Shown here piece after piece: positions 18,216 through 27,134 of a DNA stretch of 48,078 nucleotides. The notes under the pieces were generated by a model. That model did not search any database and was not told where the DNA came from. It saw only the letters and a program-made list of their open reading frames with translations. Every line of letters begins with the position of its first letter. The stretch's first letter is position 1. Made by a program: the position numbers and the translations under genes. The DNA is from CAZGOM01 sp964527265. GTDB taxonomy: Bacteria; Planctomycetota; Phycisphaerae; Phycisphaerales; Phycisphaeraceae. The stretch covers positions 1-48,078 of the forward strand of contig CAZGOM010000024.1 of the NCBI GenBank assembly GCA_964527265.1. Reading direction: 5' to 3'.

Positions 18216-19640
18216 ATGAAGTACACGGCTTATGCGCTCTCGGAAACGGGGAGCAAACGGACGGAGAACCATGACGCCCATGTGGCCGATTCGAGCCTGG
18301 GGCTTTTTGGCGTGGCGGACGGCGTGTTGAAACAGTCCGCACCCGCGCTTGCATCCAGGACGGCTCTGGACGTGATCAAAGCGGTGATAGCGGACAACAA
18401 GCGCGCATTGTCGCGATATATCGAAAATCCAAGCTATTACAACAAAACCCGCGTGAATTTCGTCATCGAGAGCGCCTTCGAACATGCTTCCGACAAACTG
18501 CGCAAGATGGGTGAAGAAAAGCCTGACCTGGCGGGCATGACGGCGGCGGTGGCGCTGGTGCTGATCGTGGGGAACACGGCCTTCATCGCGCACGCGGGCG
18601 ATGTGCGGGTTTATATCCAGCGTGGGCACCGGCTGGAACTGCCAACCAAAGATCATCTGACCGTGGAAGAATCGGATGTCGGTGAAGCTTTCACGGGCCG
18701 CAAAGGAAAACTCACCCGATGGGTGGGTGGGGCGACCGATTCTCCTTTGCCGGAAATCATGGAAGTCGAATTGATCCCCGCGGACAAGGTGCTGATCGCC
18801 ACAGATGGGCTGTATAAATCCATCACCAACCCGGCGAGGATCACCGAATCGCTCAACAGCGAACAGACGGGGAAAGTGGCGGGCCTGCTTCACAAGCGCG
18901 CCAACGAGAACGACGGCGGCGACAACAGGACGGTGTTGTTCATTGATATAGACAAAAACAACGTCAACAGTATTGAGGATGCCGAGAAGAAAGCAGCGGC
19001 ATTGAAGCGGATCTCGCTTTTCAGCCTGCTCACGCCGCCGGAGCTTCTGCGCATCCTAAAGTTCATGAGCGTCAAGGATTACAAGCAGGGGGACAAGGTG
19101 CTTTCCGAGCGCGAGGTGGGCGAAGAGTTGTTCATTTCGGTGACGGGATCGTTCAACGTGGTCAAAGGCGGGCAGAAGCTGGCGCAGCTCGAGAAGGGAA
19201 ACTTCTTTGGGGAGATGGGGCTGTTCAACAAACAGCCGCGCACGGCGGATGTGTATGCCAACAGCCCGTCGCGCATCCTGGTGATGCGTCGGAGCGACTT
19301 TAAGCGCTTGGCGGCATTTGAGCCGCACATCGCGTGCAAACTGATGTGGGCGATGTGCCAGGCGCTCAACGAGCGGCTGCGCGCCACAAGCGAAGACTTG
19401 ACGTTTATGATGCAGATGTCGGAAGTGCACTCCATGTCCGATGAGGAGATGGATGATGATTCAGGTGATCCCAAGCCCGGTGCGGGGGCTTCGGGTGGAG
19501 TGGATGAGCTGGAAGCGATGCTGCTGGAAAGCGGCGGGTCGGGCATGGGTCCCAAGGCATCCAAGAGCAAGGTGCCGCAGGGCGATGTGGCCGATGAGTT
19601 TGGATTGAACGACGACGATGAGGATGGGAAGAAGAAGTAG
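18216..19640 (+). CDS. PP2C-type protein phosphatase fused to a cyclic-nucleotide-binding domain
   Basis: The 474-residue protein begins with a PP2C domain: SKRTENHDAH (metal Asp), LFGVADGV, MTAAVALVLIV, FIAHAGDVRVYIQRGHRL, LIATDGLYKSI and GGDNRTVLF near residue 240. From about 265 a cNMP-binding domain follows, with LLRILKFMSVKDYKQGDKVL and a phosphate-binding cassette FFGEMGLFNKQPRTADV that keeps the Glu and Arg needed for cAMP. The C-terminal 60 residues are acidic and Gly/Ser-rich. ATG at 18216 has AAAGGA 9 nt upstream. Next to a cyclase, it is a plausible cAMP-gated Ser/Thr phosphatase; no partner kinase is visible. Confidence 0.88.
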   Translation: MKYTAYALSETGSKRTENHDAHVADSSLGLFGVADGVLKQSAPALASRTALDVIKAVIADNKRALSRYIENPSYYNKTRVNFVIESAFEHASDKLRKMGEEKPDLAGMTAAVALVLIVGNTAFIAHAGDVRVYIQRGHRLELPTKDHLTVEESDVGEAFTGRKGKLTRWVGGATDSPLPEIMEVELIPADKVLIATDGLYKSITNPARITESLNSEQTGKVAGLLHKRANENDGGDNRTVLFIDIDKNNVNSIEDAEKKAAALKRISLFSLLTPPELLRILKFMSVKDYKQGDKVLSEREVGEELFISVTGSFNVVKGGQKLAQLEKGNFFGEMGLFNKQPRTADVYANSPSRILVMRRSDFKRLAAFEPHIACKLMWAMCQALNERLRATSEDLTFMMQMSEVHSMSDEEMDDDSGDPKPGAGASGGVDELEAMLLESGGSGMGPKASKSKVPQGDVADEFGLNDDDEDGKKK

Positions 19641-19843
19641 GGATCGAGGGTTGCGGAGTCGTTGTGAGAGATTGTATCTACTCGCCGTTTGCGCGATGTT
19701 TGTCGCGGCGTGGTGAAATTTCTGGACAGTTCGTGCGTTTGTATTTAGGCTGGTGTGGTGTAAAGCGGCTTTGAGTTGAGTGTGAGCCGATCATCATTTC
19801 GAGTGTTGTTTGTGATTCTGGAATCAATAAGAAGAGAAATCCT

Positions 19844-20545
19844 ATGAAGCGTTCCACTGGTTTTACACTGATTGAATTGCTGGTGGTGATTACGATCATC
19901 GCACTTTTGATTTCCTTGATCATTCCCAGCCTGGGGCAGGCAAGGGAAACCGCCAAACGAGCGCTGTGCCAGTCTCGGTTGCACGGGGCGGCAGTGGGAA
20001 CGATGTCATATGCGCAGGACAACAAGCAATGGCTGCCTTATCGGGACCAGTTCGGGGCGGGAATTGAAGTCACTACCGGGTTTTCACCGGGGCCGTACTA
20101 CATGGGGATCGGGCTGACTTTTTCAGAGGGGTATGTGAATGATTACCGCACTTTTTACTGCCCGGCGATCGAGGATCTGCAGGTTTCAGTCGGCTCGTAT
20201 TTCAAGAGGCCGGAAGACCATAAAAGTTTGTGGACCGTTCCGCTGTGGTTTTCAGGATACACACATATCTCATATCAGTATCGCGCGACGTCCTACGGTG
20301 GATGGCGTCCGGTTCGTCTTTCAGATGCGCAGGCGAAGAACCAGGCGTTCTTCAGCGACCTTTGGATGTACAACAACCACACCAGGGGTCACAAGGTGGG
20401 CTTCAATACCACCTACCTTGACGGCAGCGTGAAGCTGGTGGGCAATGAGAAGGGGTTGATCACCTTCCTTGGCGCGCAGACCTGGTATGCGCAGAACACG
20501 GACTGGACTTTCCAGGAGGTCAACTGGCAGGCGTATTTTGATTAA
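19844..20545 (+). CDS. Prepilin-type N-terminal domain protein (tandem copy 1)
   Basis: Type IV pilin/type II secretion pseudopilin-like protein: MKRSTG, then FTLIELLVVITIIALLISLI, processed by prepilin peptidase after the Gly and methylated on Phe. The body (233 residues in all) has ARETAKRALCQSRLHG, a Cys-containing YRTFYCPAIEDL and a C-terminal YLDGSVKLVGNEKG. The large planctomycete family of such proteins has unclear functions. The gene is followed at 20603 by a close paralogue; 17 of the first 20 mature residues are alike by eye. No assembly genes are nearby. Confidence 0.88.
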   Translation: MKRSTGFTLIELLVVITIIALLISLIIPSLGQARETAKRALCQSRLHGAAVGTMSYAQDNKQWLPYRDQFGAGIEVTTGFSPGPYYMGIGLTFSEGYVNDYRTFYCPAIEDLQVSVGSYFKRPEDHKSLWTVPLWFSGYTHISYQYRATSYGGWRPVRLSDAQAKNQAFFSDLWMYNNHTRGHKVGFNTTYLDGSVKLVGNEKGLITFLGAQTWYAQNTDWTFQEVNWQAYFD

Positions 20546-20602
20546 GGGTAGCGATCCTTTCACCAAGGTTTTCGAATTATTACTGATAAGGAAGTGAGAC
20601 AC

Positions 20603-21301
20603 GTGAAACGTAGCAATGGATTTACATTGATTGAACTTCTTGTCGTGATCAGCATCATCGGGTTGCTGGTCTCACTGATCATCCCCAGCCTTGGACAGGC
20701 ACGCGATGCCGCCAAGAGATCACTGTGCCAGGCTCGCTTGCATGGCGTGGCGGTTGGGACAATGGCGTATGCGCAGGATTACAAGCAGTGGCTGCCCTAT
20801 CGGGATCAGTTTGGTGCGGGGATTGAAGTAACGAGCATGCCTGGCCCCGCGGCTTATTACATGGGGATCGGATTGAACCATTCGTTGGGGTACGTGAATG
20901 ATTTCCGCTCGTTCTACTGTCCGGCGGTTGAAAGCGTGATCGGATTCGTAGGTTGGGGATACAGATCGCCTGAAGAGCATCGGCAACTGTGGGTGACCCC
21001 TGCGCCAGATGCCTACATTCCCATCACCTACCAATACCGCGCTACGTCATACGGCGGATGGCGCCCCATGCGGCTTCAAGACCCGCAAGCGAAAAACCAA
21101 GCATTCCTGGGCGATTTCTGGCTTTACAACAACACAACCAAAGCTCACAAAGTGGGCTACCACTCCACACACCTGGATGGGAGTGTGAAATTGGTCGGCA
21201 ACGACAAAGGGCTTATCACCTACTTGAGTGCACAGGTGTGGTACGCGCAAAACACGGACTGGACCTTTCAGGAAATCAATTGGCAGACGTATTTTGATTA
21301 A
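20603..21301 (+). CDS. Prepilin-type N-terminal domain protein (tandem copy 2)
   Basis: Paralogue of the preceding gene over its whole length (232 residues): the same GFTLIELLVVISIIGLLVSL start, LCQARLHGVAVGTMAYAQD, YKQWLPYRDQFGAGIEV and C-terminal NTDWTFQEINWQTYFD. The middle around 20920-21000 is the most changed. GTG at 20603 is preferred since it gives the same KRS-N-G leader as copy 1 and has AAGGA 10 nt upstream; GTG at 20594 is too close to that site. The gap between the copies is 57 bp, so they probably share one transcript. YjbQ starts 8 bp after its stop. Confidence 0.88.
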   Translation: MKRSNGFTLIELLVVISIIGLLVSLIIPSLGQARDAAKRSLCQARLHGVAVGTMAYAQDYKQWLPYRDQFGAGIEVTSMPGPAAYYMGIGLNHSLGYVNDFRSFYCPAVESVIGFVGWGYRSPEEHRQLWVTPAPDAYIPITYQYRATSYGGWRPMRLQDPQAKNQAFLGDFWLYNNTTKAHKVGYHSTHLDGSVKLVGNDKGLITYLSAQVWYAQNTDWTFQEINWQTYFD

Positions 21302-21309
21302 GGCAGATG

Positions 21310-21708
21310 ATGAGTAAGCGCAGTATTGAATTGAAAACAAGCCACCGGAGCCAGATGGTGGAGATCACGCGCCAAGTGCAGAGCGTGGTGAAAGAGTCAA
21401 AGATCCAATCCGGCATGGTGCTGGTTTACTGTCCACACACGACAGCGGGGCTGACGATCAATGAGAATGCGGACTCGGATGTGGTGCATGATTTTTTGAA
21501 GCAGTTGGATGAAATGGTGCCGTGGGAACAGCCGTTTTACCGGCATGGGGAAGGTAACTCGGCGGCGCATGTGAAGGCGTCGATGATGGGGTCGAGCGTG
21601 ACGGTGATAGTGGAGGATGGGAAGCTGGAGTTGGGGACTTGGCAGGGAATTTGGTTTTGCGAATTTGATGGGCCGCGGACGCGGGAGGTATGGGTGCGTG
21701 CTGTTTGA
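21310..21708 (+). CDS. yjbQ: YjbQ (UPF0047) family protein
   Basis: Conserved small protein of 132 residues (from ATG at 21310), in a family reported to have weak thiamine-phosphate-synthase-like activity. It shows the signature VLVYCPHTTAGLTINENAD, HGEGNSAAHVKASMMGSS and a C-terminal GIWFCEFDGPRTREVWV, with the His residues that bind metal in family structures. An ATG three bases earlier (21307) is also in frame but too close to AAGG. It is just downstream of the tandem pilins, so it is perhaps in their transcript, although a functional link is not expected. Confidence 0.9.
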   Translation: MSKRSIELKTSHRSQMVEITRQVQSVVKESKIQSGMVLVYCPHTTAGLTINENADSDVVHDFLKQLDEMVPWEQPFYRHGEGNSAAHVKASMMGSSVTVIVEDGKLELGTWQGIWFCEFDGPRTREVWVRAV

Positions 21709-21719
21709 CTTTCCGGACG

Positions 21720-21752
21720 CAAAAAACCTCTCCCGCGTGTGGAGGAGGTTTG
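21720..21752 (-). terminator. Intrinsic terminator for the C45-like genes
   Basis: Stem AAACCTCCTCC/GGAGAGGTT (one bulge) on the minus strand, followed by TTTTTT; it ends the two C45-like genes. It may also act weakly on YjbQ from the other side. Confidence 0.75.
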
Positions 21753-21794
21753 ATTCGATGGAGTGAGGCTTGAGCTGATTCAGGTCTGGGTGGA

Positions 21795-22949
21795 TCAGGA
21801 CCAGCGGGGGAAGCGGTCATCAAAGAGATGGTCGGGCATGGGGTTTTCCCATGAGGGAATGTTTTTGGCGTTGTCGCGGGCCCACCACTTGGATTTACGT
21901 TTGTCCAGGAGGATGATTTTGGTGGTGAGGGTGTATTCGAGCTGGGTGGTTTCAGGGTGGCCCGGGCGGCAGGGTTCACCGTCGCCGGCGCAGAGGCCTT
22001 TGATGGGGTCGCGGGCCTGGAGCATTTTGCGCATCCACTCAAGAGTGGGCGCTTTGCGCGCCTGGTCGAACATTTCCTGTTGGAAGATGTTGCGCTTTTC
22101 CTGATGTGCCCAATAGGCGACGTCGTTGCAGTCGTTTGGGTCCAGGCCGCGCAGGGGGAGGGATTCGAATTTCTTGTCGGTCACAAATTTTTTGAGGTCC
22201 GGGTCGTTTTGAACCATGGCGGTGACGAAGCCGAAGCCGTCGGGAGACCATCTGACGGCGATGCGGCAGGCGGTTTTCTCGATCATGGCGGTGCGGCCGT
22301 AGCGGTCTGCGACGATGCTGTTGCCGGGGCCCCAGAAGTGGTTGTAGCGGGTGAGGATTTCCACGGCTTCATCTGCGTTGCGGGCGTAGCGTCCGACGAT
22401 CGCGTAGACAGGAGCAGGGAAGATTTCGGGTGATTCCTCGTCGAGGAAAACGCCGGAAGAGACGCCGCCACGGATGATGTGCTCATTGAGCATGGGCCAA
22501 TCGGGTGGGCCAAAGCCTTCGCCGGGAGAGGTGTCGAGGTTTGAGCCGTAGAGGGGGCCTTGGTCGGAGTCGGGGAAAAAGACGGCGGAGCATTTGGCTT
22601 TGGGGGCGTTGAGTTTGCCGGAGGCGATGAAGCGGTGTGCGTAGGCGTTGCCATCGCGCCAGCCGATGAATTCCAGGTCGTTCATTTGTGCGCCTTCGCG
22701 GACGCCACGCCATTGGGCGAGGATGAGATCGCGTACGCCGCGGAGCTCCGGATATTTGGTGAGGCAGGGAATCGCGTTAATGCGAGCCATGGCGTAGTCG
22801 TCGAGGCGTTTTAGGATTTGCGCATCGGATTCACCGGGAAGCTCCTGGCGGTAGAGCTGGATGATGAATGCCGCGCGCTGGCGCATGGGGCCAGGGTTGA
22901 TCGCGGCGTTGCGTTTTGCTTCTTCGTACCAGGTTTGTGGGGACCACAT
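21795..22949 (-). CDS. C45-like Ntn-hydrolase family protein (tandem copy A)
   Basis: The 384-residue protein is related by motifs to C45-type Ntn hydrolases (acyl-CoA:6-aminopenicillanic acid acyltransferase fold), which self-cleave to expose an N-terminal Cys. The likely nucleophile is Cys120 in AKCSAVFFPD, followed by LYGSNLD as in that family (C-[ST]..G.N.D). VSSGVFLDEE and the later NADEAVEILTRYNHFWGPGN, then SIVADRYGRTAMIEKT, fit the beta-strands after the nucleophile. No signal peptide is seen. Substrate unknown; the family includes amidases and acyltransferases. This is the downstream member of a pair. The assignment is from motif logic and is tentative. Confidence 0.6.
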   Translation of the reverse strand: MWSPQTWYEEAKRNAAINPGPMRQRAAFIIQLYRQELPGESDAQILKRLDDYAMARINAIPCLTKYPELRGVRDLILAQWRGVREGAQMNDLEFIGWRDGNAYAHRFIASGKLNAPKAKCSAVFFPDSDQGPLYGSNLDTSPGEGFGPPDWPMLNEHIIRGGVSSGVFLDEESPEIFPAPVYAIVGRYARNADEAVEILTRYNHFWGPGNSIVADRYGRTAMIEKTACRIAVRWSPDGFGFVTAMVQNDPDLKKFVTDKKFESLPLRGLDPNDCNDVAYWAHQEKRNIFQQEMFDQARKAPTLEWMRKMLQARDPIKGLCAGDGEPCRPGHPETTQLEYTLTTKIILLDKRKSKWWARDNAKNIPSWENPMPDHLFDDRFPRWS

Positions 22950-23010
22950 CGGGGAGGCCTTGGGGAAAGGGAAAAAGGAGAAGGGACAATAAGGGACGGG
23001 ATTGAAAAGA

Positions 23011-24165
23011 TCAGGACCAACGGGGGACGGAGTCGCTGAAGGTGAAATCCGGCTGCTGGTTCTCCCAGGAGGGAATGTTTTTAGCGTGGTCGCGAGCCCA
23101 CCAGCGGGACTTGCGCTTGTCGAGCATGGTGATTTTGGTGGTGAGGGTGTATTCGAGTTGGCCGGTGCCGGGCACGCCTGGCCGGCAGGGCTCGCCGTCG
23201 CCTGCGCAGAAACCTTTGACGGGGTCGCGAGCCTGGAGCATTTTGCGCATCCATTCCAGGGTGGGGGCTTTGCGTGCGGCGTCGATCATTTCCTGCTGGA
23301 AGATATTGCGTTTGTCCTGGAGGCCCCAGTAGGTGACGTCGTCGCAGTCTTTGGGGTTCAAGCCGCGCAAGGGGAGTGATTCATAGCGTTTGTCATAGAC
23401 GAATTTTTTGAGGCCTGGGTCGTTTTGGACCATGGCTGTGACGAAGCCGAAGCCGTCGGGGGACCAGCGCGTGGCGATGCGGCAGGCGGTTTTTTCGATC
23501 ATGGCGGTGCGGCGGTTGCGGTCGGCGACAATGAGGTTGCCGGGGCCCCAGAAGTGGTTGTAGCGGTTCAAGATTTCGACGGCTTCGTCAGAGTTGCGGG
23601 CGAAGCGGGCGACGATGGCGAAGACGGGTGCGGGGAAGATCTCGGGGGATTCCTCATCAAGGAAGACGCCGGAGGAGACGCCGCCCATGATGACGTGTTC
23701 GTTGACCATGGGCCAATCCGGCGGTCCAAACCCCTCGCCTGGCGCGGTGTCGAGGTTTGAGCCGTAGAGTGCGCCCTGGTCGGAGTCTGGGAAGAAGACG
23801 GCGGAGCATTTGGCAACGGGTTTTTGGAGTTTGCCGGAGGCGATGAAGCGGTGGAAGTAGGCGTTGGAGTCGCGCCAGCCGATGTATTCCAGTTCGTTCA
23901 TCTGGGCGCCCTCGCGGGTGCCTTTGGCCTGGGCGAGGATGAGTTCGCGCATGCCACGCAGCTCGGGGTATTTGGTGAAGCTGGGGACGGCGTCAAGGCG
24001 TGCGTCAGCGTAATCGCTGAGACGCTTGAGAATTTGCGCGTCGGTTTCGTTGGGGAAGACGGGGCGGTAGAGATCGACGGTGAAGGCGGCGCGCTGGCGA
24101 ACTTGGGGTGCGTTGGCGGCGGCGGAACGTTTTGCTTCTTCGTACCAGGTTTGAGGAGACCACAT
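23011..24165 (-). CDS. C45-like Ntn-hydrolase family protein (tandem copy B)
   Basis: Same length (384) as copy A and very similar throughout: identical MWSPQTWYEEAKR start, the same AKCSAVFFPDSDQG nucleophile region and FDPPDW-like GFGPPDWPM segment, with differences concentrated in the N-terminal third and at the C-terminus. The gap to copy A is 61 bp and both read the same way, with B first, so they are probably co-transcribed and arose by tandem duplication. The start of B at 24165 has no good ribosome binding site that I can see. Divergent from the binding-protein gene at 24325. Confidence 0.6.
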   Translation of the reverse strand: MWSPQTWYEEAKRSAAANAPQVRQRAAFTVDLYRPVFPNETDAQILKRLSDYADARLDAVPSFTKYPELRGMRELILAQAKGTREGAQMNELEYIGWRDSNAYFHRFIASGKLQKPVAKCSAVFFPDSDQGALYGSNLDTAPGEGFGPPDWPMVNEHVIMGGVSSGVFLDEESPEIFPAPVFAIVARFARNSDEAVEILNRYNHFWGPGNLIVADRNRRTAMIEKTACRIATRWSPDGFGFVTAMVQNDPGLKKFVYDKRYESLPLRGLNPKDCDDVTYWGLQDKRNIFQQEMIDAARKAPTLEWMRKMLQARDPVKGFCAGDGEPCRPGVPGTGQLEYTLTTKITMLDKRKSRWWARDHAKNIPSWENQQPDFTFSDSVPRWS

Positions 24166-24324
24166 GTTCGGGGCACCTTTGCTTGGGGCTTTGAGATGGG
24201 GGCGGCTTTGAGGCCGCGGGGAGAGGAACTTATTTTCGCGATTCTTTAAGTATACTTTCAGTAAGACCCGAAATTCGACGCACGGACGCGTTTGAAGTTC
24301 ACGGGTCTGCTTGAAGGGTATGCC

Positions 24325-26091
24325 ATGCGAATCCTATTGACATGGGCCGGCTTGTTTCTGGCGCTGGTGATGCTGGGTTTGTTTTTGGCGCACAAGAGCT
24401 TCAATAGCACCGCCGGGTGGGCGCAGCCAGGCGAGGGGTTGGTGCGGTGGTCGATCAACATTGAGCATCGGTCGCGTGATCCACAGGGTGTTTCGTGGCT
24501 GCATGACATCCGGCTGGTGGACTGTCTTTATGAGACGCTGCTGAAGGTGGAACTGCCTTCGCTGAAGACCGGGCCGGGAACGGCGGAGTCGTGGACGGTG
24601 TCGGATGACGGGCTGGTTTATACGTATAAGCTGAGGGCGGATGCGAAGTGGTCCAATGGGGATCCGGTGGTGGCTGGGGACTTTATTTATGCATGGCGTC
24701 GCATCCTGATGCCTGACAGCGCGGGAGAATATGCCGAGCTTTTTTATGATGTGAAGGGGACGCGTCCGTTTTTTGATCGGCGTGCGGCGGCGTTAAAGGC
24801 GTATTCAAAGTTACCTGATGAAGAGAAGACGCAGGCGAAGGCACGGAGTCTATACAACGAGGCGCTGGCGGATTTTGAGAAGAACGTGGGATTTAAGGTG
24901 ATCGACGACAAGACGATTCAGATCACGCTGGAGCGTCCTGTGGCGTATTTCAATGAAGTGGTGTCGTTTACGCCGTTTGGCCCCAATCATGTGAAGAGCA
25001 TGGAGTCCAACAGCCGATTTGCACTGGATTCGGGGATGTATCGGATCGATCCGGATTATTTCAACGATCCGGAGAAGATGGTGTGCAATGGGCCGTATTA
25101 CCTGAGCTGGTACAAGTTCAAGGTGGGGTCGCGCATGCCGGCCAATCCCCATTACTGGAACCGGAAGAACATGGGTAACAACGGTGTTCAGGAACGCATC
25201 GTGGAGACGTCCGCGGCACTCTTGATGTATCGCCATGGTGACCTGGATTGGCTTCCGGAACTGCCAAGCATTGGGGCGGTGGCCAGCGATCTGGTGAGCT
25301 CGGGGCGGACGGATGTGCACAAGGAGCCGTGGGCCGGGACGTATTTCTACAACTTCAACTGCATGCCTAAGCTGCCTTCGGGTGATCCCAATCCGCTGGC
25401 GAACACGAAACTGCGGCAAGCGCTTTCGATGGCAGTGGACCGCAAGGTGATTGTGGAGCAAGTGACGCGGATGAACCAGCCGGTGGCTCGGACATTTGTG
25501 CCCCCGGGTGCGGTGTTCAATTATGTGCCGCCCGCGCAGGCGGGCTATGGGTATGACGTGGAGCGGGCAAAAAAGCTGTTGGCGGAGTCCGGATACGGTG
25601 GTGAGGGAACGCTCAAGGGGGTGACGGTGCTGTTTAATTCCGGGCAGGGGCATGACCTGATTGCTCAGGCGATCCGGCGCATGTGGAACGACAATCTGGG
25701 GATTGATGTGTCACTTGAAGCGGTGGATGTGAAGCAGTTTGGCAAGCGGTTGCGCGGCCATGAATTCGCAATTGCGCGTGCGACATGGATCGGCGATTAC
25801 CGCGACCCAACGACGTTTTTGAACAAGCACAAATCAGATGGGGAGAGCAACGATTGCGGTTATAAGAACCCGGAGTACGACAAGCTGCTGACGGAGGCGT
25901 CGGTGATCTTGGATCCGGTTTTGCGGTTTAAGAAGCTGGAAGAAGCCGAGGCGCTGTTTTTGAAAGACGCGCCGATCATGCCAATTTTTCAGTCGATCAA
26001 TATTCAGGTGTTTGATGACAAGAAATTGAAGAATGTGAACCCGAATATCTGGAATTTCAGGAGGATTGAGTTCATTGCGCCGATGAAGTAA
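24325..26091 (+). CDS. Oligopeptide-type ABC transporter substrate-binding protein
   Basis: Extracellular family 5 binding protein (OppA/DppA type), 588 residues. Landmarks are SWTVSDDGLVYTYKLRADAKW, GDFIYAWRRIL, the long central lobe with GPYYLSWYKFKVG, LRQALSMAVDRKVI, and a C-terminal FLKDAPIMPIFQ. It starts with a hydrophobic helix (LLTWAGLFLALVMLGLFLA) without a lipobox Cys, so it is perhaps membrane-tethered or cut later. ATG at 24325 has GAAGGG 6-7 nt upstream. No permease or ATPase is adjacent; the orphan DppB-type permease at 40075 is the only other part in the window. Confidence 0.88.
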   Translation: MRILLTWAGLFLALVMLGLFLAHKSFNSTAGWAQPGEGLVRWSINIEHRSRDPQGVSWLHDIRLVDCLYETLLKVELPSLKTGPGTAESWTVSDDGLVYTYKLRADAKWSNGDPVVAGDFIYAWRRILMPDSAGEYAELFYDVKGTRPFFDRRAAALKAYSKLPDEEKTQAKARSLYNEALADFEKNVGFKVIDDKTIQITLERPVAYFNEVVSFTPFGPNHVKSMESNSRFALDSGMYRIDPDYFNDPEKMVCNGPYYLSWYKFKVGSRMPANPHYWNRKNMGNNGVQERIVETSAALLMYRHGDLDWLPELPSIGAVASDLVSSGRTDVHKEPWAGTYFYNFNCMPKLPSGDPNPLANTKLRQALSMAVDRKVIVEQVTRMNQPVARTFVPPGAVFNYVPPAQAGYGYDVERAKKLLAESGYGGEGTLKGVTVLFNSGQGHDLIAQAIRRMWNDNLGIDVSLEAVDVKQFGKRLRGHEFAIARATWIGDYRDPTTFLNKHKSDGESNDCGYKNPEYDKLLTEASVILDPVLRFKKLEEAEALFLKDAPIMPIFQSINIQVFDDKKLKNVNPNIWNFRRIEFIAPMK

Positions 26092-26114
26092 GTGGGCCGG
26101 TTCACAGGTGAAGC

Positions 26115-27014
26115 CTAATCAAATGGAATTTGCGGCTCTGCTCTCTTTTGGATGCGGGAGCGGAATTCACGTGGCCCAATGCCATGGTGTTTTCGGAAGA
26201 CGCGCGAGAAATAGTAAGGGTCGTTGTATCCCAGCAGACGGGCGATTTCACGAATAGGGGCGTCGTTCCTGGAAAGCATCAGATCGGCATGGGCCATTTT
26301 CATGGCTTCCCAATAGGCCTGGATCGTGACGCTCAAATCCCGTTTTGCAACCCGGCAAAGATGGTGCCGGGTGACGCCGAAGAATTCCGCCATGGGTTCG
26401 AGCGTGATGGGGCTTTCCATCTGGCGGAGCATGTAGCCGCGGATGGCGTGGCCGTCGACGGGCGCATGGCCGGGAGAGCGTCCGACTTCGGGGTTGTCGA
26501 TGAAGGCAAGCGTCTCGGCAAGGACGGCATCGACCCGCTGGGTTTTCTCGGGTGATTGCTCCGACCGGCCGGGATCAAGCTCGATGCCGCGGCGAAGGAT
26601 TTCGGCCAGTTCCGTCCAGGCGGCGAAACGGAAGAAGGGACGGCCGGCCCGCGCCGCAACGATCCGGCGTGCAGTTTCCAGCGCTAACGCCCCGGCGAAT
26701 CGGCAGTGGATGAAGTTGTAAGGGTCATTGGGGTCGGCGGACATGACGCCTGGATCCGGCTCAGGCAGCACGAGGCCAACCATGCCGGTGCGCAGGCGAA
26801 GCCTTTCTCCTCCATAACTGAGTTCCCCTTTTCCAGAGAGGATGACCATGAGCGTGGCGTCGTTGTGGTAAGTGCCGCGCGTCAGATGTCCCGGGGCGCT
26901 GTGGGTTTGGCCGATGGCGCGGACCTTGTAGGGCAATACGGTTTGAGGCGGCTTCAGCCTGTAGAATGGGTCGTGTTCTGTGCTTTTGGCTTTGGTTTGA
27001 GGCGTTTTTTTCAT
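26115..27014 (-). CDS. AraC-family transcriptional regulator
   Basis: The 299-residue regulator has an N-terminal cupin-like sensor domain (RGTYHNDATLMVILSGKG, LRTGMVGLVLPEPDPG) and a C-terminal AraC double HTH: ITLEPMAEFFGVTRHHLCRV then APIREIARLLGYNDPYYFSR with VFRKHHGIGPREFR. Regulators of this kind commonly sense sugars. It is divergent from the pseudopilin and glycosidase-like genes at 27135 and 28020, with 120 bp between, so it probably controls them. ATG at 27014 is preferred to the TTG three bases earlier. Confidence 0.9.
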   Translation of the reverse strand: MKKTPQTKAKSTEHDPFYRLKPPQTVLPYKVRAIGQTHSAPGHLTRGTYHNDATLMVILSGKGELSYGGERLRLRTGMVGLVLPEPDPGVMSADPNDPYNFIHCRFAGALALETARRIVAARAGRPFFRFAAWTELAEILRRGIELDPGRSEQSPEKTQRVDAVLAETLAFIDNPEVGRSPGHAPVDGHAIRGYMLRQMESPITLEPMAEFFGVTRHHLCRVAKRDLSVTIQAYWEAMKMAHADLMLSRNDAPIREIARLLGYNDPYYFSRVFRKHHGIGPREFRSRIQKRAEPQIPFD

Positions 27015-27134
27015 CAATGATCCGCACGTCAGGTATTCCGGTCCTGTTTTGCACCACCTAATCTACATCAATTTAATCCATCTTTGAGCAACTAAGTCCC
27101 TTTTCTGCGGATTGGATTCCCCGATGATGGACGC

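Noticed and set aside
24251..24256. TATACT as promoter of the binding protein gene
   Set aside because: The -35 side is weak and spacing is 15-16 nt; not strong enough to list as a feature.
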